Assembly: GCA_016195985.1 (NCBI GenBank)
Contig: JACPYP010000016.1
Location: 405,831-469,830, forward strand
Source of the DNA: Acidobacteriota bacterium
GTDB lineage: Bacteria > Acidobacteriota > Holophagae > Holophagales > Holophagaceae
Reading direction: 5' to 3'
DNA: 64,000 nt
Shown here: positions 19,219 through 29,085 of the stretch, piece after piece
Layout: each line of letters starts with the position of its first letter
Numbering within the stretch: the stretch's first letter is position 1
Translations under genes and position numbers: made by a program
The notes under the pieces: model-generated
What the model saw: only the letters and a program-made list of their open reading frames with translations
The model's database searches: none
What the model was told of the DNA's origin: nothing

Positions 19219-19749
19219 TTATACCGGTCTGTCGGCTGTTTCAAATGCTTCGATGCGTTTTCTGTTCGCCTCTATGATCGCATCGGGACATATCATTTCA
19301 GCCCTAAACACCAGATCATAATTTGGATCCCTCATTCGGTATTGATTCACGCCATATGCGATGCTATTGGCTGGAATGTTTTTGGTAACCATCGCACCCG
19401 CGCCAATGACACTATTCTCACCAATCACGATCGGACCCAGAATTTTCGCTCCATCGCAAATGATGACATTAGAAGAAATGATGGGTGTTCCAACGTTCTC
19501 CCACTCGTTGCTGATCTTGTTGAACCTCAAGTTTGCGCCAATGCTCACATTTTGGAATATCACGACCTTTTCAAGAATCTTCGCGGCGACAATCGTGCAA
19601 CCCCGTGCGTGATGAGCAAACCTGACACTTTCATCGATTTGATCGCAGTTGATCTCGCAGGCGTAGAGCTTCTCCAGCAGCTCGTGAGCAAGCCATTTCA
19701 AGGTTTTGCTTTTGGAATGACAATTTGCGCGAATCAACATATCAAACAT
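19219..19749 (-). CDS. Hexapeptide-repeat acetyltransferase, serine O-acetyltransferase-like
   Basis: 176 residues with a left-handed beta-helix signature in the second half: repeated [IVL]-G-x4 turns such as VSIGANLRF, GPIVIGENSVIGAGAMVTKNIP (about 120-141). The closing GAGAMVTKNIPANSIAYGV is typical of CysE/NodL-like acyl-CoA transferases, which bind acetyl-CoA in this fold. Acceptor unknown. The start is taken at ATG 19749, overlapping the upstream hydrolase stop by 8 nt. The gene is clearly AT-richer than the backbone and directly precedes an attC site, consistent with a mobile cassette. It could modify an antibiotic, sugar or serine. Confidence 0.78.
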   Translation of the reverse strand: MFDMLIRANCHSKSKTLKWLAHELLEKLYACEINCDQIDESVRFAHHARGCTIVAAKILEKVVIFQNVSIGANLRFNKISNEWENVGTPIISSNVIICDGAKILGPIVIGENSVIGAGAMVTKNIPANSIAYGVNQYRMRDPNYDLVFRAEMICPDAIIEANRKRIEAFETADRPV

Positions 19750-20734
19750 GTGAATTCCCCGTTCTTTCAATGAGACTCATTGAGAAGGCGCTTTTTAGGG
19801 AAGAGGTGATCTGATTGATGGCATCCCGGGCGGGAGTGAACAGGGCGGGAAGAACTAAAAAATCGTGGAGCATTCCCGGATAGGAACTGAAGGTCACTGG
19901 AACACCAGCGGTCTCCAGGCATCGAGCATAGGCCCGGCCCTGATCAGCCAGCACATCAAATTCGGCCGTGAGAACCAGGGCAGGCGGCAGGTTATTAAAA
20001 TGATCCGCAAGCAATGGAGAGACCCGCGGGTCTTTGGCCTGGGCCAGGTCGGTCAAATAGTGATATCGGTACCACTCAATCCCCTTGGCAGATAGCCAAA
20101 GACCCTGGCCGAAATGATTGAATGATTCCGTGGATTCACTGGCCGGCGACAAATCAACCCACGGGCAGATGAGTGTCTGATGGATGAGGTTAAGGTCGTT
20201 GCTGTCACGTGCAAGCATAGAGACAACCGCGGCCAAATTGCCTCCTGCACTATCCCCCGCGACAGCGATACGGGAAGAATCCCCGCCAAAGGCGAAGGCT
20301 CGGGAAGCGATCCATTTTGTCGCAGCCCAGGCGTCATCAACAGCCGCCGGGAAAGGGGCCTCGGGCGCCAACCGATAGCCAACGGATACGACGATGCATT
20401 GGGCGCCTTCGGCGAGAATCGTGCAAAATGCCTCGAATTCATCAAGATTGCCTGCGACGAATCCACCCCCGTGGAAGAAAATCAGAATCGGTTTTGGCCC
20501 CGTTCCATCGGGGGTATAGATCCGAACGGGGACTCCTCCTGCGGTTGTCTTGCGGACGGCGATGTCCTTTCGAGGCGGCTCGAGCCACCCGGGAGGCAGA
20601 AACCCATTTCGCGCCTCTGAAGGGCTCATCTCATGTACCGGTAGTCCCCCTCCAAGGGCGATTTGTGTAAGGATGGCCTCGCTCTCAGGATGCAAACAAC
20701 CGGACTTGTATGTTGGATAGAAAACAACCGTCAT
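19742..20734 (-). CDS. Alpha/beta hydrolase of the hormone-sensitive-lipase family
   Basis: 330-residue esterase/lipase. HSL-family features are the oxyanion motif HGGGF (88-92), nucleophile S162 in GDSAGGN, D260 in EFDVLADQ and H290 in GMLHDF. The ATG at 20734 follows AGAGG by six nt; the frame is open further upstream without support. The stop overlaps the acetyltransferase start, so the two proteins are probably made together; esterase and acyltransferase might act on the same molecule (inference). Base composition is lower in GC than neighbouring backbone genes. No signal peptide. Confidence 0.88.
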   Translation of the reverse strand: MTVVFYPTYKSGCLHPESEAILTQIALGGGLPVHEMSPSEARNGFLPPGWLEPPRKDIAVRKTTAGGVPVRIYTPDGTGPKPILIFFHGGGFVAGNLDEFEAFCTILAEGAQCIVVSVGYRLAPEAPFPAAVDDAWAATKWIASRAFAFGGDSSRIAVAGDSAGGNLAAVVSMLARDSNDLNLIHQTLICPWVDLSPASESTESFNHFGQGLWLSAKGIEWYRYHYLTDLAQAKDPRVSPLLADHFNNLPPALVLTAEFDVLADQGRAYARCLETAGVPVTFSSYPGMLHDFLVLPALFTPARDAINQITSSLKSAFSMSLIERTGNSHV

Positions 20735-21187
20735 AGAAAACCTCTGGTTGATCCTCAAGACGAGGAGGTGCGGCATGACGAAGCTTGGCGGCTCCATTTC
20801 TGAAGGAACTTCGGGCCCGGGATTGTTTGAGGGCACGAGGCGGACTCAGGTTGCCTCGATGAAGGCGGAGCGTTTATGGACGGGTCACTGCGAATGGCGT
20901 TGAAAGGCGGTACGAACGGCCACGGTGGCCAGTCGGGCGGAGGAACTGGGTGGGTTCAACCATGGGGTGCGTTTAAAAACGAGAGTATCGGGGAGGTTTT
21001 CTTCCCGGGGGCAAATGATCGCATGGCTGCGGCGAGGGGCAAGGATTCAACGGGCGCGCCGCTCAGCCGGGGACCGGACGGGTGAAAGGGAGCGGCCTTC
21101 TCTGCGGAACGGCCTCGGGGGCCTGGCGGGCGATGCCATCAACGCCCGCGACAGGCTTGATCCCGCTGGTCCGGTTCCCAGGGCCGT
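20735..21187. other. Intergenic stretch, no gene recognised
   Basis: About 450 bp between the hydrolase start and the end of the hybrid kinase gene. Short overlapping frames occur on the plus strand but none shows ribosome sites or recognisable motifs. I find no attC core sites here, although a cassette boundary upstream of the hydrolase would be expected. Confidence 0.5.
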
Positions 21188-22984
21188 CTACTCCACGCCA
21201 CGCCTCTGCCCCCACCGGGCCAGGGTTTCGCGGACCTTGATCCTGAGGCGGTTGGGCGTGAACGGCTTCTCGAGGAAGGGGACATTGGCTTCCAGGACGC
21301 CATGCCGGAGGATGGCGTCGTCGGTGTAGCCGGATATGAACAGGACGGCCATGTCGGGCTGGGCGGCGACCGCGAGTTCCGATACCCGCCGCCCGTTGAT
21401 GCCTGGCATGATCACGTCCGTGATCAGCAGGTGGATCCGTTGCGCAGCTTGACGGCAGATGTCGGCGGCCTCTTCTCCATGGCGAGCTTCCAGCACGGTG
21501 TATCCGGCCTCGCGTAATGCGTTCCCGGCCACTTCCCGGACCATGTCCTCGTCCTCCACCAGCAGAATGGTCTCGCTGCCCCCTTCATCCAGGATGGAAG
21601 GTACGGCGGCATCGATCGTGGAGCGCTCTTCCCCGCGGATTTCCGGGAAATAAATTTTAAAGGTCGTTCCAACGCCCGGTTCACTGTAGATCCAGATGTG
21701 TCCGTGGCTCTGCTTGACGATCCCGAAGACGGTGGAAAGGCCCAGGCCAGTTCCTTTCCCTGGGCCCTTGGTCGTGAAGAAGGGTTCGAAGATTCTGGCT
21801 TGGGTCGCCTTGTCCATGCCCTGGCCGGTATCGCTGACGACCAGCCGGATGTAGCGGCCCGGCGCGACGCCCTGATGGTCCTGCGCATACGCTTCGTCGA
21901 GATCCGCGTTTTCGGTTGCGATGCTGAGCTTTCCGCCATCCGGCATCGCATCCCGCGCGTTGATCGCCAGGTTGAGGATCACCTGCTCGATCTGGCCGGG
22001 GTCCGCGAAGACCATCCGGAGTTCCTGGGCACAGCGGATCTGCAGTTCGACTTCTTCGCCAAGAAGGCGCTGGAGGATCGGGTTCAGGCCATCCAGGGAC
22101 GCGCTGAGGTCGATGGCCTGCGGCGCCAGGACCTGCTGGCGGCTGAATGCCAGAAGCTGGCGGGTGAGCCGGGCGGCGCGTTCGGAGGCCAAAAGGATCG
22201 CGCTCAGCTGCTTGTCCTCCCCGATCTTGAATTCGAGGGACTGAGAGGCGCTGAAGATGACGGTCAGAAGGTTATTGAAATCGTGGGCGATGCCCCCGGC
22301 CAGGCGACCCACGGCCTCCATTTTTTGAGATTGCCGAAGCTGGTCTTCGCTTTGCTTCAAGGCGGTCATGGCTTCCTGGAGTTCTGCCGTGCGTTCCTCG
22401 ACTCTGGCCTCGAGGTGGACCTGGAGGTCCCGCAACTGCCGGTTCGCCTCCTGGATTTCCTGGGCGCGCTGGAAGACTTCCGCCTCCATGCGCGTGGCTT
22501 TGTCCTCCAGCTTCGAAGCGAGGTCCGCCTGGGCGGTTTGGGCCTCCTTCAGCCGCACGAACTCAGTCACGTCCTCCACCCGGTGAATGATGTAGGCGAG
22601 ATCGCCGCCCGGCTTGAGGATCGGGGTGTTGACTGGGCTCCAATGCCGGACCTCGAAGCCGCCTCCTTCCGAAGGGGGGCGTTGAATGTCGTATTTCTGA
22701 ACGGCCATGACATCTGGCCGCTTTTGAGACAACACACGCATGAGCGACGCGCGAAGGTTCGAGGTTCCGGTGGCGGCAGGGTCGTCGGGGTTGTCGGGGA
22801 ACACCTCGAAGATGCCGCGCCCGAGGATGTCCTCGCGGCGGGTCAAGGTGGCCGAAAGGTAGGCATTGCTCACGGCCACGATCCGGAGTTCAGGATCCAG
22901 GACAAGGTACAGGTTCGGAACGGCTTCGAAGAGGGCCCTGAAATCCGGGTCCCGGTGACCGTCATTGGAATTCGCAAATGTCAT
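21188..22984 (-). CDS. Hybrid PAS sensor histidine kinase with C-terminal receiver domain
   Basis: 598-residue soluble two-component protein. Order: PAS (about 12-145), coiled coil (about 150-225), HisKA with phosphorylated H234 in GGIAHDFNNLLT, HATPase_c with NLAINARDAMPDGG and [19 protein letters not shown], then a receiver domain with D523 in LLITDVIMPG. It lacks transmembrane helices, so it senses a cytoplasmic cue. The DFNNLL box places it in the large class of PAS-HisKA-HATPase-REC kinases. The start ATG 22984 is the first in-frame ATG before the PAS domain. It lies downstream of the FIST-kinase-MCP operon, 180 bp apart. Confidence 0.93.
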   Translation of the reverse strand: MTFANSNDGHRDPDFRALFEAVPNLYLVLDPELRIVAVSNAYLSATLTRREDILGRGIFEVFPDNPDDPAATGTSNLRASLMRVLSQKRPDVMAVQKYDIQRPPSEGGGFEVRHWSPVNTPILKPGGDLAYIIHRVEDVTEFVRLKEAQTAQADLASKLEDKATRMEAEVFQRAQEIQEANRQLRDLQVHLEARVEERTAELQEAMTALKQSEDQLRQSQKMEAVGRLAGGIAHDFNNLLTVIFSASQSLEFKIGEDKQLSAILLASERAARLTRQLLAFSRQQVLAPQAIDLSASLDGLNPILQRLLGEEVELQIRCAQELRMVFADPGQIEQVILNLAINARDAMPDGGKLSIATENADLDEAYAQDHQGVAPGRYIRLVVSDTGQGMDKATQARIFEPFFTTKGPGKGTGLGLSTVFGIVKQSHGHIWIYSEPGVGTTFKIYFPEIRGEERSTIDAAVPSILDEGGSETILLVEDEDMVREVAGNALREAGYTVLEARHGEEAADICRQAAQRIHLLITDVIMPGINGRRVSELAVAAQPDMAVLFISGYTDDAILRHGVLEANVPFLEKPFTPNRLRIKVRETLARWGQRRGVE

Positions 22985-23164
22985 TTGCGGTCTCCGATTT
23001 AGGCTTCCCAGGAAACACCCAGGCTGGCGAGCGTCCACAAATATCAGGCGAACGGTCCATTCCGGTCCCTCAACGGTCGTCGTGTTCGCGCACGGGCCAG
23101 GAAGCTGGGCAAAAACGTCCGCATCCGCGCGAATGAGAGGACGGTCAGCGCTTCAAGCGGGAAC

Positions 23165-24793
23165 CTATGCGGATCGCCCCCTGAGACCAAGCCTTTCTCT
23201 ATCGGAGTGAGACCGGAGATGGGCGGGCCGGGCAAGGTCGGGACGGGATTCTGCTCCGGTCTTGAACCGCGCGACGATCTCGTGGAGGGCCTGGGCCTGG
23301 GCGTCCATGGACTCTGCGGCCGAGGCGGATTCTTCCACGAGAGCCGCGTTCTGCTGAGTCACCTCGTCCATCTGCACAACGGCCTTGTTGATCTCGTTGA
23401 GGCCCGTGCTCTGCTCCTGGGTGGCGTTGGCGATTTCGCTCACCAGGGACGTGACTCTCTGCACGCTGGCCACCACTTCCTGGATGGTGCTTCCGGCCTG
23501 GGCGGCGACCTTGTTGCCGTCCTCGGATCGGGCCACACTTTCGCGGATCAGGTTCTTGATCTCCTTGGCGGCATCGGCGCTGCGCTTGGCGAGGTTCCGG
23601 ACCTCGGCGGCCACCACTGCGAAGCCCCGCCCCTGCTCGCCGGCCCGGGCGGCTTCCACGGCGGCGTTGAGGGCTAGGAGGTTGGTCTGGAAGGCGATCT
23701 CGTCCACCACCCCGATGATTTCATTGATCCTGGCGGAGGATTGATTGATGGCCGCCATGGCGGAAATCGCCAGGGAAACAGCCGTCCCGCCGTCATGGGC
23801 GACCTGGCGGGTTTTGGCGGATTCCTGGTTGGCGGAACGGGCGTTGTCCGCGATCTGATGCACGTTGCTGGTGATCTGCTCCATGCTTCCGGCGGTTTCC
23901 TCCAGGCTGGCGGCCTGTTCCTCCGTCCTGCGGCTCAGATCGGTGTTGCCCAGGGAGATCTCGCGGGAGGCCGAGGAGATCGCCTGGGCGCTGTTCTGGA
24001 TCTGAAGCACCATCGTCCGCAGCCCTTCGTTGGTGCTGTTGAGGGTGCGTCCCAGCTCGCCCAGTTCGTCCTTTGAAGGGATCTCCACGCGCTGGGTGAG
24101 ATCCCCATGGGCCACCGTTTCGATGACCGCGCCCATGGCCGCGAGAGGCCTCGTGACGCTCCGTGTGATCGTGAAGGAGATGATGATGCCGAGAACAAGG
24201 GCCAGCGCCGAAAGCGCCAGGGTGAAGACAACCGCCTGCCTGTGGCTTGCTTGCGCCTGTTCGTATCGTTTCTGGATGCTGCCGGTGAAATGCTCCACAA
24301 GCCGGGCCAGGCTGTCCTGGTAGGCCTTCTCGACGGGCCGGACTTCATCGGACAGGATGCGGGCCGCTTCGCTGTCGCGCTTTTCCAGAAGGGCGTTCAG
24401 GATCCGGGTATTCGCAGCGCGGTACTTCACCAGGTTTGCCTGGATTTCCGCGAACAGGCTCTTGGACGCGTCGCTGTTCAGGGTCTGTTCAAGCTCCCTG
24501 GTCTTCTCGTTATACCTTTCACGGGCCTGGCCGATTCGCTCCACATCGGCTTTCCGCTCCGCCACACTGTCCCAAATGAAGACGGTTCGCACCATGCGGG
24601 TAATGAGGTAGACCTGCTCGGACATCTGGTTGGCCAATTCGAGCTGCTTGTTGTAGTGGAGGACGATGTTTTCGGTATCGCCCGCAATGGCTCCCATGCG
24701 GTTGAGGCCGGCTCCGGCGATGAGCAGCAGCAGGGAGAGGATGAATCCAAAACCAAGGCCGAGACGAACGCCTATTTTCAGGTTACTCAACAT
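23165..24793 (-). CDS. Methyl-accepting chemotaxis protein (Tar/Tsr-like signalling domain)
   Basis: 542-residue chemoreceptor with TM1 (about 10-30), a four-helix periplasmic sensor, TM2 (about 188-210), HAMP, and a signalling domain with the hairpin [28 protein letters not shown]. That tip closely resembles enteric receptors, unlike the two other MCPs here ([23 protein letters not shown]). A strong AAGGAG ribosome site precedes ATG 24793. It is the third gene of a FIST-kinase-MCP operon; only 14 nt separate it from the kinase stop. The C-terminal tail is basic and lacks a CheR-binding pentapeptide. Confidence 0.93.
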   Translation of the reverse strand: MLSNLKIGVRLGLGFGFILSLLLLIAGAGLNRMGAIAGDTENIVLHYNKQLELANQMSEQVYLITRMVRTVFIWDSVAERKADVERIGQARERYNEKTRELEQTLNSDASKSLFAEIQANLVKYRAANTRILNALLEKRDSEAARILSDEVRPVEKAYQDSLARLVEHFTGSIQKRYEQAQASHRQAVVFTLALSALALVLGIIISFTITRSVTRPLAAMGAVIETVAHGDLTQRVEIPSKDELGELGRTLNSTNEGLRTMVLQIQNSAQAISSASREISLGNTDLSRRTEEQAASLEETAGSMEQITSNVHQIADNARSANQESAKTRQVAHDGGTAVSLAISAMAAINQSSARINEIIGVVDEIAFQTNLLALNAAVEAARAGEQGRGFAVVAAEVRNLAKRSADAAKEIKNLIRESVARSEDGNKVAAQAGSTIQEVVASVQRVTSLVSEIANATQEQSTGLNEINKAVVQMDEVTQQNAALVEESASAAESMDAQAQALHEIVARFKTGAESRPDLARPAHLRSHSDRERLGLRGRSA

Positions 24794-24807
24794 GATGACT
24801 CCTTGTT

Positions 24808-25827
24808 TTAAGGGGCATTCGTGGCCTCTGGGGCTTCAAGGGGCAGGCGGATCCAAAAAGTCGTCCCCATCCCCATGATCGAATCGACGCCAATCTCCCC
24901 GCCATGTTTCTCCACGATGATGCTGTAGGCGATGGCAAGGCCCTGGCCGGTGCCTTTCCCGACTCCCTTCGTGGTGAAGAAGGGTTCGAATATCCGGAAC
25001 CGGATCGCTTCAGGAATGCCGGTCCCCGTGTCCTGGATTTGGATCTCGACGGACTGGGGAAGTCTCCGGGTGCGGAGCGTAATGGCCCCTTTCTGCGCGG
25101 AGCCTCCATGAAGGGTGTCTCCGATGGCATCCGCGGCGTTTACCAGAAGGTTGAGGATGGCCTGGTTGAATTCATCCCGGATGAGGGGGATCAGGGGACA
25201 GGACAGATCGTAGTCGCGCCGGAGATCGGCCACGTATTTCCAGGTGTTGCTGGCGACGGCGGCCGTGCTGTCGAGACAGTCATGGATGTCCGCCATCTCC
25301 TTCCGTCCGCCGCTCGGGTGGGAGAATTTCTTCATCGCTTCGACGATGCCGATCACCCGGCGGATGCCGTCCTTGGTTTGCCCGATGGCGCGCGGGATCT
25401 CCTCCCGCAGGTAGGGGATGTCGCCTGAGGCGCGGCTCCCGGCCTCACCTTCGATGATCGTGAGGAGTTCTTCGAACGAGCTGGCCAGAAAGCTGACGTT
25501 GTCGTTGATGAATTGCATGGGGGTGTTGATTTCGTGGGCAATGCCGGCCGCGAGCTGGCCGATGGCCGTGAGCTTCTGGGCCTGAAGCAGCTCGCTCTGG
25601 GTGCTCCGCAGCTCCGACAGCGTCTGTTCCAGTTCCCGGCGATGGAATTCCAACTCCTGGGTGCGCCTTTCGACCGTCTTTTCCAGAGCCGCGTTGTCGT
25701 GCAGGAGGGAGATGGCTGAGCCCCGGCTTTTCTGGTACCGCTCGGCCGCGTTGATGAGCACGGCGATGGTCCGCTCCTGGGCCTTCAGGTCCTCTTCCAT
25801 CTCTTCGAACGAGCGACGCTCAGACAC
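24808..25827 (-). CDS. Sensor histidine kinase partner of the FIST protein
   Basis: 339-residue soluble kinase without transmembrane helices or PAS domain. A coiled coil (about 10-90) leads to the H-box [12 protein letters not shown] (H98), then the N box ([12 protein letters not shown]) and G boxes ([25 protein letters not shown]). The GTG at 25827 follows GGGAG at good spacing and overlaps the FIST stop as GTGTCTGA, so expression is coupled. It has no receiver domain and no adjacent response regulator. The upstream FIST protein is the likely sensory input (inference). Confidence 0.9.
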   Translation of the reverse strand: MSERRSFEEMEEDLKAQERTIAVLINAAERYQKSRGSAISLLHDNAALEKTVERRTQELEFHRRELEQTLSELRSTQSELLQAQKLTAIGQLAAGIAHEINTPMQFINDNVSFLASSFEELLTIIEGEAGSRASGDIPYLREEIPRAIGQTKDGIRRVIGIVEAMKKFSHPSGGRKEMADIHDCLDSTAAVASNTWKYVADLRRDYDLSCPLIPLIRDEFNQAILNLLVNAADAIGDTLHGGSAQKGAITLRTRRLPQSVEIQIQDTGTGIPEAIRFRIFEPFFTTKGVGKGTGQGLAIAYSIIVEKHGGEIGVDSIMGMGTTFWIRLPLEAPEATNAP

Positions 25828-26947
25828 GCTCACTCCCCAGGGCGAGGCCCGTGAAAGTCTGGTTGATGTGCATGCCGTTCCATTGCTCGCCGTAGGTGCT
25901 GAAACCCACCACGCGCCTTTGCGCGAAAAGGCCTCCCACCTCCGAATCGAGGCCGGCCGCTTCCAGCTCCAGCCGCCGCAGAATGCAGTCGCATCCGAGA
26001 ATGACCTGCGGTTCTCCAATGGCTTTGAAGGCTTCTTCGAATGCTCGGCTGGCGATGTCCGTGGCGTTGTCGAGACGCTGGCCCAAGGTGAACACCAGCG
26101 CTTCGTCGATCGCACAGTAAAAGGCAAGGCTCCCATCAGGAAGGACGCGTTGAATGGAGCGCACGTAGTAGTCGTCCCCGATCAACAGCATCAACGGGTG
26201 GGCGGAAAACACGCTTGGGTCCAGCTTCTCAACGCTGAGGTTGAGGGCTTTCGCATAGGCCTTGGCCGCGGGCATTCCGTTGAACGTTTCGACGATGCGG
26301 GCTTTGGGCTGGGCCGAGGTGGCGACCAGTTTCACGCCGGTGGGGGCGAAATGCTGGAATTTGATGGGGGCGAAAGGCAGGTCGGCATGCATGACAAGAA
26401 GGACCGCCGCAGATTGGCGGAAGATGCCGTCAAAACAGACCTTCGTTTGATGGAAGGCCAGATTGTCGCCGGCCGATCCTCCCACCAGGGTCATGCCGCC
26501 CAAGGCATGGTGGAGCGTCGAGCTCAGCAGCTCCTCCACCATCGAAAGCCCGTCGACGAGGAGAAAACCCAACAAGGGGAGCGGGCCGAAGTCCTGCGCC
26601 ACCTGGGTTGCCACGGCGAAAGCCTGGTCGCGCACCTCTTCCAGCGGCGTGATGAGGTAGGGCCGGATCTTGAGGCCCGGTTTTGACAGGGCCACCGCGG
26701 AAAGGCCGTCTTTCTGGAACCCAGCCGGGCCGATCTGCCCGGACGTGGTGCACCCGATCACGGGGCAGGGGAATCCTGCCTTCAGGGCGGGGCCGAGCTG
26801 ATCGAGATCGTAGTCCGGCGAGCAGAAAACGATCACCACGCACGGCGTTTCGAGACCGGTCCCCAACAACTGGCTGCGAAGGTCCTCCACGGCGCTTGCC
26901 GCGTCCGGCGCCAAGGTGGACCCACGCATGGCTCTGAATCCCGACAC
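25820..26947 (-). CDS. FIST-domain (FIST_N/FIST_C) sensory protein
   Basis: 375-residue cytoplasmic protein with the FIST N domain (about 20-220: VIVFCSPDYDLDQL, GCTTSGQIG, VGGSAGDNL) and the C domain (about 225-370: GDDYYVRSIQRVLPDGSLAFYCAIDEA, GEQWNGMHINQTFTGLAL). FIST proteins are proposed ligand-binding modules for small molecules, often next to kinases, cyclases and MCPs. First gene of an operon with a kinase and an MCP. The open frame starts at 26947; the internal ATG at 26929 is an alternative start. Confidence 0.9.
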   Translation of the reverse strand: MSGFRAMRGSTLAPDAASAVEDLRSQLLGTGLETPCVVIVFCSPDYDLDQLGPALKAGFPCPVIGCTTSGQIGPAGFQKDGLSAVALSKPGLKIRPYLITPLEEVRDQAFAVATQVAQDFGPLPLLGFLLVDGLSMVEELLSSTLHHALGGMTLVGGSAGDNLAFHQTKVCFDGIFRQSAAVLLVMHADLPFAPIKFQHFAPTGVKLVATSAQPKARIVETFNGMPAAKAYAKALNLSVEKLDPSVFSAHPLMLLIGDDYYVRSIQRVLPDGSLAFYCAIDEALVFTLGQRLDNATDIASRAFEEAFKAIGEPQVILGCDCILRRLELEAAGLDSEVGGLFAQRRVVGFSTYGEQWNGMHINQTFTGLALGSERV

Positions 26948-27080
26948 ACCCGCCTCCTGGCTGTCTCTTGTCGCCTATCTCATCGACAGAAGGGAGGGGG
27001 AGACAAGTTATTCGCTATTTCCTCCCGGATGGGCCGGCGGCGCTGTTTGGGGGCCGGTATGCGGCCAGGGGCTCTCGGAT

Positions 27081-28670
27081 TCAGAGCTTGAAACCGCCCA
27101 CCACAGCTCGAAGCCCTTCAGATACTTGGGCTAACTCCTCTGAGGTTTTGGCAATTTCCTGCACCGTTGAGGCCAATTCGTGAGTCGCCGAAGCATTTTG
27201 GGCCAAACGGCCCGTGGTCTTGGACATCATGCCCGAGACCTCCTGACCGGTGATGGCCTGTTGGCGGGACAGGCTGCCAATGTCGGTAATGCTCTGGGCC
27301 ATGCCGCCAATGCGCTCGCGGATGGCCTCCAGGCTGGCCAGGGTGGTGTCCACGCTCTGGACGCCACCTGAGACCACCTCCTGGGTGTGTTGAGTCAGAG
27401 CCTCGATTTCCCGTGCGGCGGTGCCGGAGCGTTCCGCGAGCTTGCGGACCTCATCGGCCACCACGGCGAAGCCTTTGCCCATGGAACCGGCCTTGGCGGC
27501 CTCGATGGCGGCATTGAGGGACAACAGATTGGTCTGCCGTGCGATGTCCTGGATGACGCTGACGGCCTTCACGATCTGGCCTGTGACCTGCTGGATGCCG
27601 GTCATGCCTTCGGCCGTGCCCCGGCCCGCTTCGGCGCTGCGGTCCGTCTCGTTCGCGACCTCGCGGCTGCGGGCCTCAGCCTCCTGAGTGCGAGCCGCGA
27701 CCAGGTTTGCGCTGGAGCCAAGGCCCTTCATGGACTCCGCCACTTGTTCGCCGGCGCTTTTCAAATCCTCGCTCACCCGGGCGATCTCCCCCACCGCCTG
27801 GGACATCTGCTCCGCAGCCGCCGCCAATTCCGTGCTGCCGGAAGCCACCCGGGTGGCATATTCGGATATATCCTGCACGGTCTTCCGCATGCCGCTGTTG
27901 TAGTCGTTGAAGGCCTGTGCCGCCTGGCCGATCTCATCCTCCACGGTGACCGTGATCAGTTTGGAGAGATCGCTGTTCCTGAGGCCCTCGACGAGATGGT
28001 GCAGTGGTTGCACCACTTTGCGGGAGATCGTCCGGACCAAGACATAGACCAAGCCGGACACCAGGAGGAGACCCAAGGCGATGACTGTGGTGACCGTGCG
28101 GACTTGGCGGTCAACATCGTCCACATACACCCCTGTCCCCACCGACCATCCCCAGGGAGCAAAGGTCTGGATGTAGCCGACCTTGGGGAACAGACCCGAC
28201 TGGCCCGGCTTGCCAAAGCTGTACTCGTAGAAGCCGCCTTCGGGATTCTGGGCAACAGCTTCCAAACCCCGGAAGAGCTTCACTTGGGCAGGGTCCCCAA
28301 GATCATCCGTGGCTTTTCCTGCCCATTCGGGATGGCTGGGATGAAGCACAATGCGGGGGCCTGCGGATTGAATCCAGAGGTAGTTGGTCTTGTCGTAACG
28401 CAGCACGCGAAGGAGGGCCTTGCCGCGTTCCTGCGCGGTTTCCTGGCTGATCTGACCGGACCTGACCTGGGCTTCCTGATCCTGGAGCAGGGTGATGGCG
28501 GTTTCGACCAGCTGGCGGAGCCCCTCCTGCTTGGCATGCATCACCGAGCTGTGGATGGTGGGGATCACATAGGCCAGAAAGAACAGAATGAACAGGACCA
28601 CAGGGAGCAGACTGAGGCCCAACATCTTGCTAGACAGGGTCTTGAAGCGAAGGAAACGGCCGCTTGACAC
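27081..28670 (-). CDS. Methyl-accepting chemotaxis protein with single Cache sensor
   Basis: 529-residue chemoreceptor with TM1 (about 15-38), a periplasmic sCache_2-type sensor (about 40-190; YDKTNYLWIQ, MATCH-like HPSHPEWAGK, and GWSVGTGVYVDDVD at its end), TM2 (about 192-215), HAMP, and a signalling tip [30 protein letters not shown]. sCache_2 receptors often bind short carboxylates, but no ligand can be assigned here. The start is GTG 28670 after GAGGTGAATT. The tip is nearly identical to that of the MCP at 16.7-18.3 kb, so both probably feed the same array. Confidence 0.93.
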   Translation of the reverse strand: MSSGRFLRFKTLSSKMLGLSLLPVVLFILFFLAYVIPTIHSSVMHAKQEGLRQLVETAITLLQDQEAQVRSGQISQETAQERGKALLRVLRYDKTNYLWIQSAGPRIVLHPSHPEWAGKATDDLGDPAQVKLFRGLEAVAQNPEGGFYEYSFGKPGQSGLFPKVGYIQTFAPWGWSVGTGVYVDDVDRQVRTVTTVIALGLLLVSGLVYVLVRTISRKVVQPLHHLVEGLRNSDLSKLITVTVEDEIGQAAQAFNDYNSGMRKTVQDISEYATRVASGSTELAAAAEQMSQAVGEIARVSEDLKSAGEQVAESMKGLGSSANLVAARTQEAEARSREVANETDRSAEAGRGTAEGMTGIQQVTGQIVKAVSVIQDIARQTNLLSLNAAIEAAKAGSMGKGFAVVADEVRKLAERSGTAAREIEALTQHTQEVVSGGVQSVDTTLASLEAIRERIGGMAQSITDIGSLSRQQAITGQEVSGMMSKTTGRLAQNASATHELASTVQEIAKTSEELAQVSEGLRAVVGGFKL

Positions 28671-28798
28671 AATTCACCTCGATGTTTGGATGCCCCCAAC
28701 TTATCGCCACGTGTTGTCGCATGCATGATCTTTGGAAAAGAGACATAGGGGCGGGGGCAGAAGCCGAGCAAGGGATTTGGCGGCTTTGAGAGCTGGAC

Positions 28799-28885
28799 TC
28801 AGAAAGCGAAGGAAGATTGGATCTTGAACCGGGTTCCATCGCCCGGCGCCTTGGTGGTGATGAAAGGTTCAAATATTTTCCTGTC
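28799..28885 (-). pseudogene. Remnant of a histidine-kinase ATPase domain
   Basis: A short minus-strand frame reads RKIFEPFITTKAPGDGT then RFKIQSSF and stops. The first part is the F/G2 box of HATPase_c domains ([18 protein letters not shown]). The end resembles the last strand of the same domain (GTTFKIYFP in the kinase at 21.2 kb). The segment between the two glycine-threonine motifs is gone. The upstream minus-strand sequence to about 29.1 kb has no kinase features, so this is a decayed fragment and not a gene. Confidence 0.55.
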
Positions 28886-29085
28886 ATGGGCTCTGCTGTA
28901 GGGAAATGGCAAGAAGTCATGGGGGTATCCGTTTCTGTCGATAACCACCATTGCCTGGCACCCGAAAAACGTGATTACCGAGAAGTCCCTTGCTTTCCAA
29001 TCTGATCTTGGAGGGGTGATCAACCGTTCCAGTCCCGGAAACGACGATTTTGGCCAAAACAAAGGCATATTCGGAGGAGAGCACC

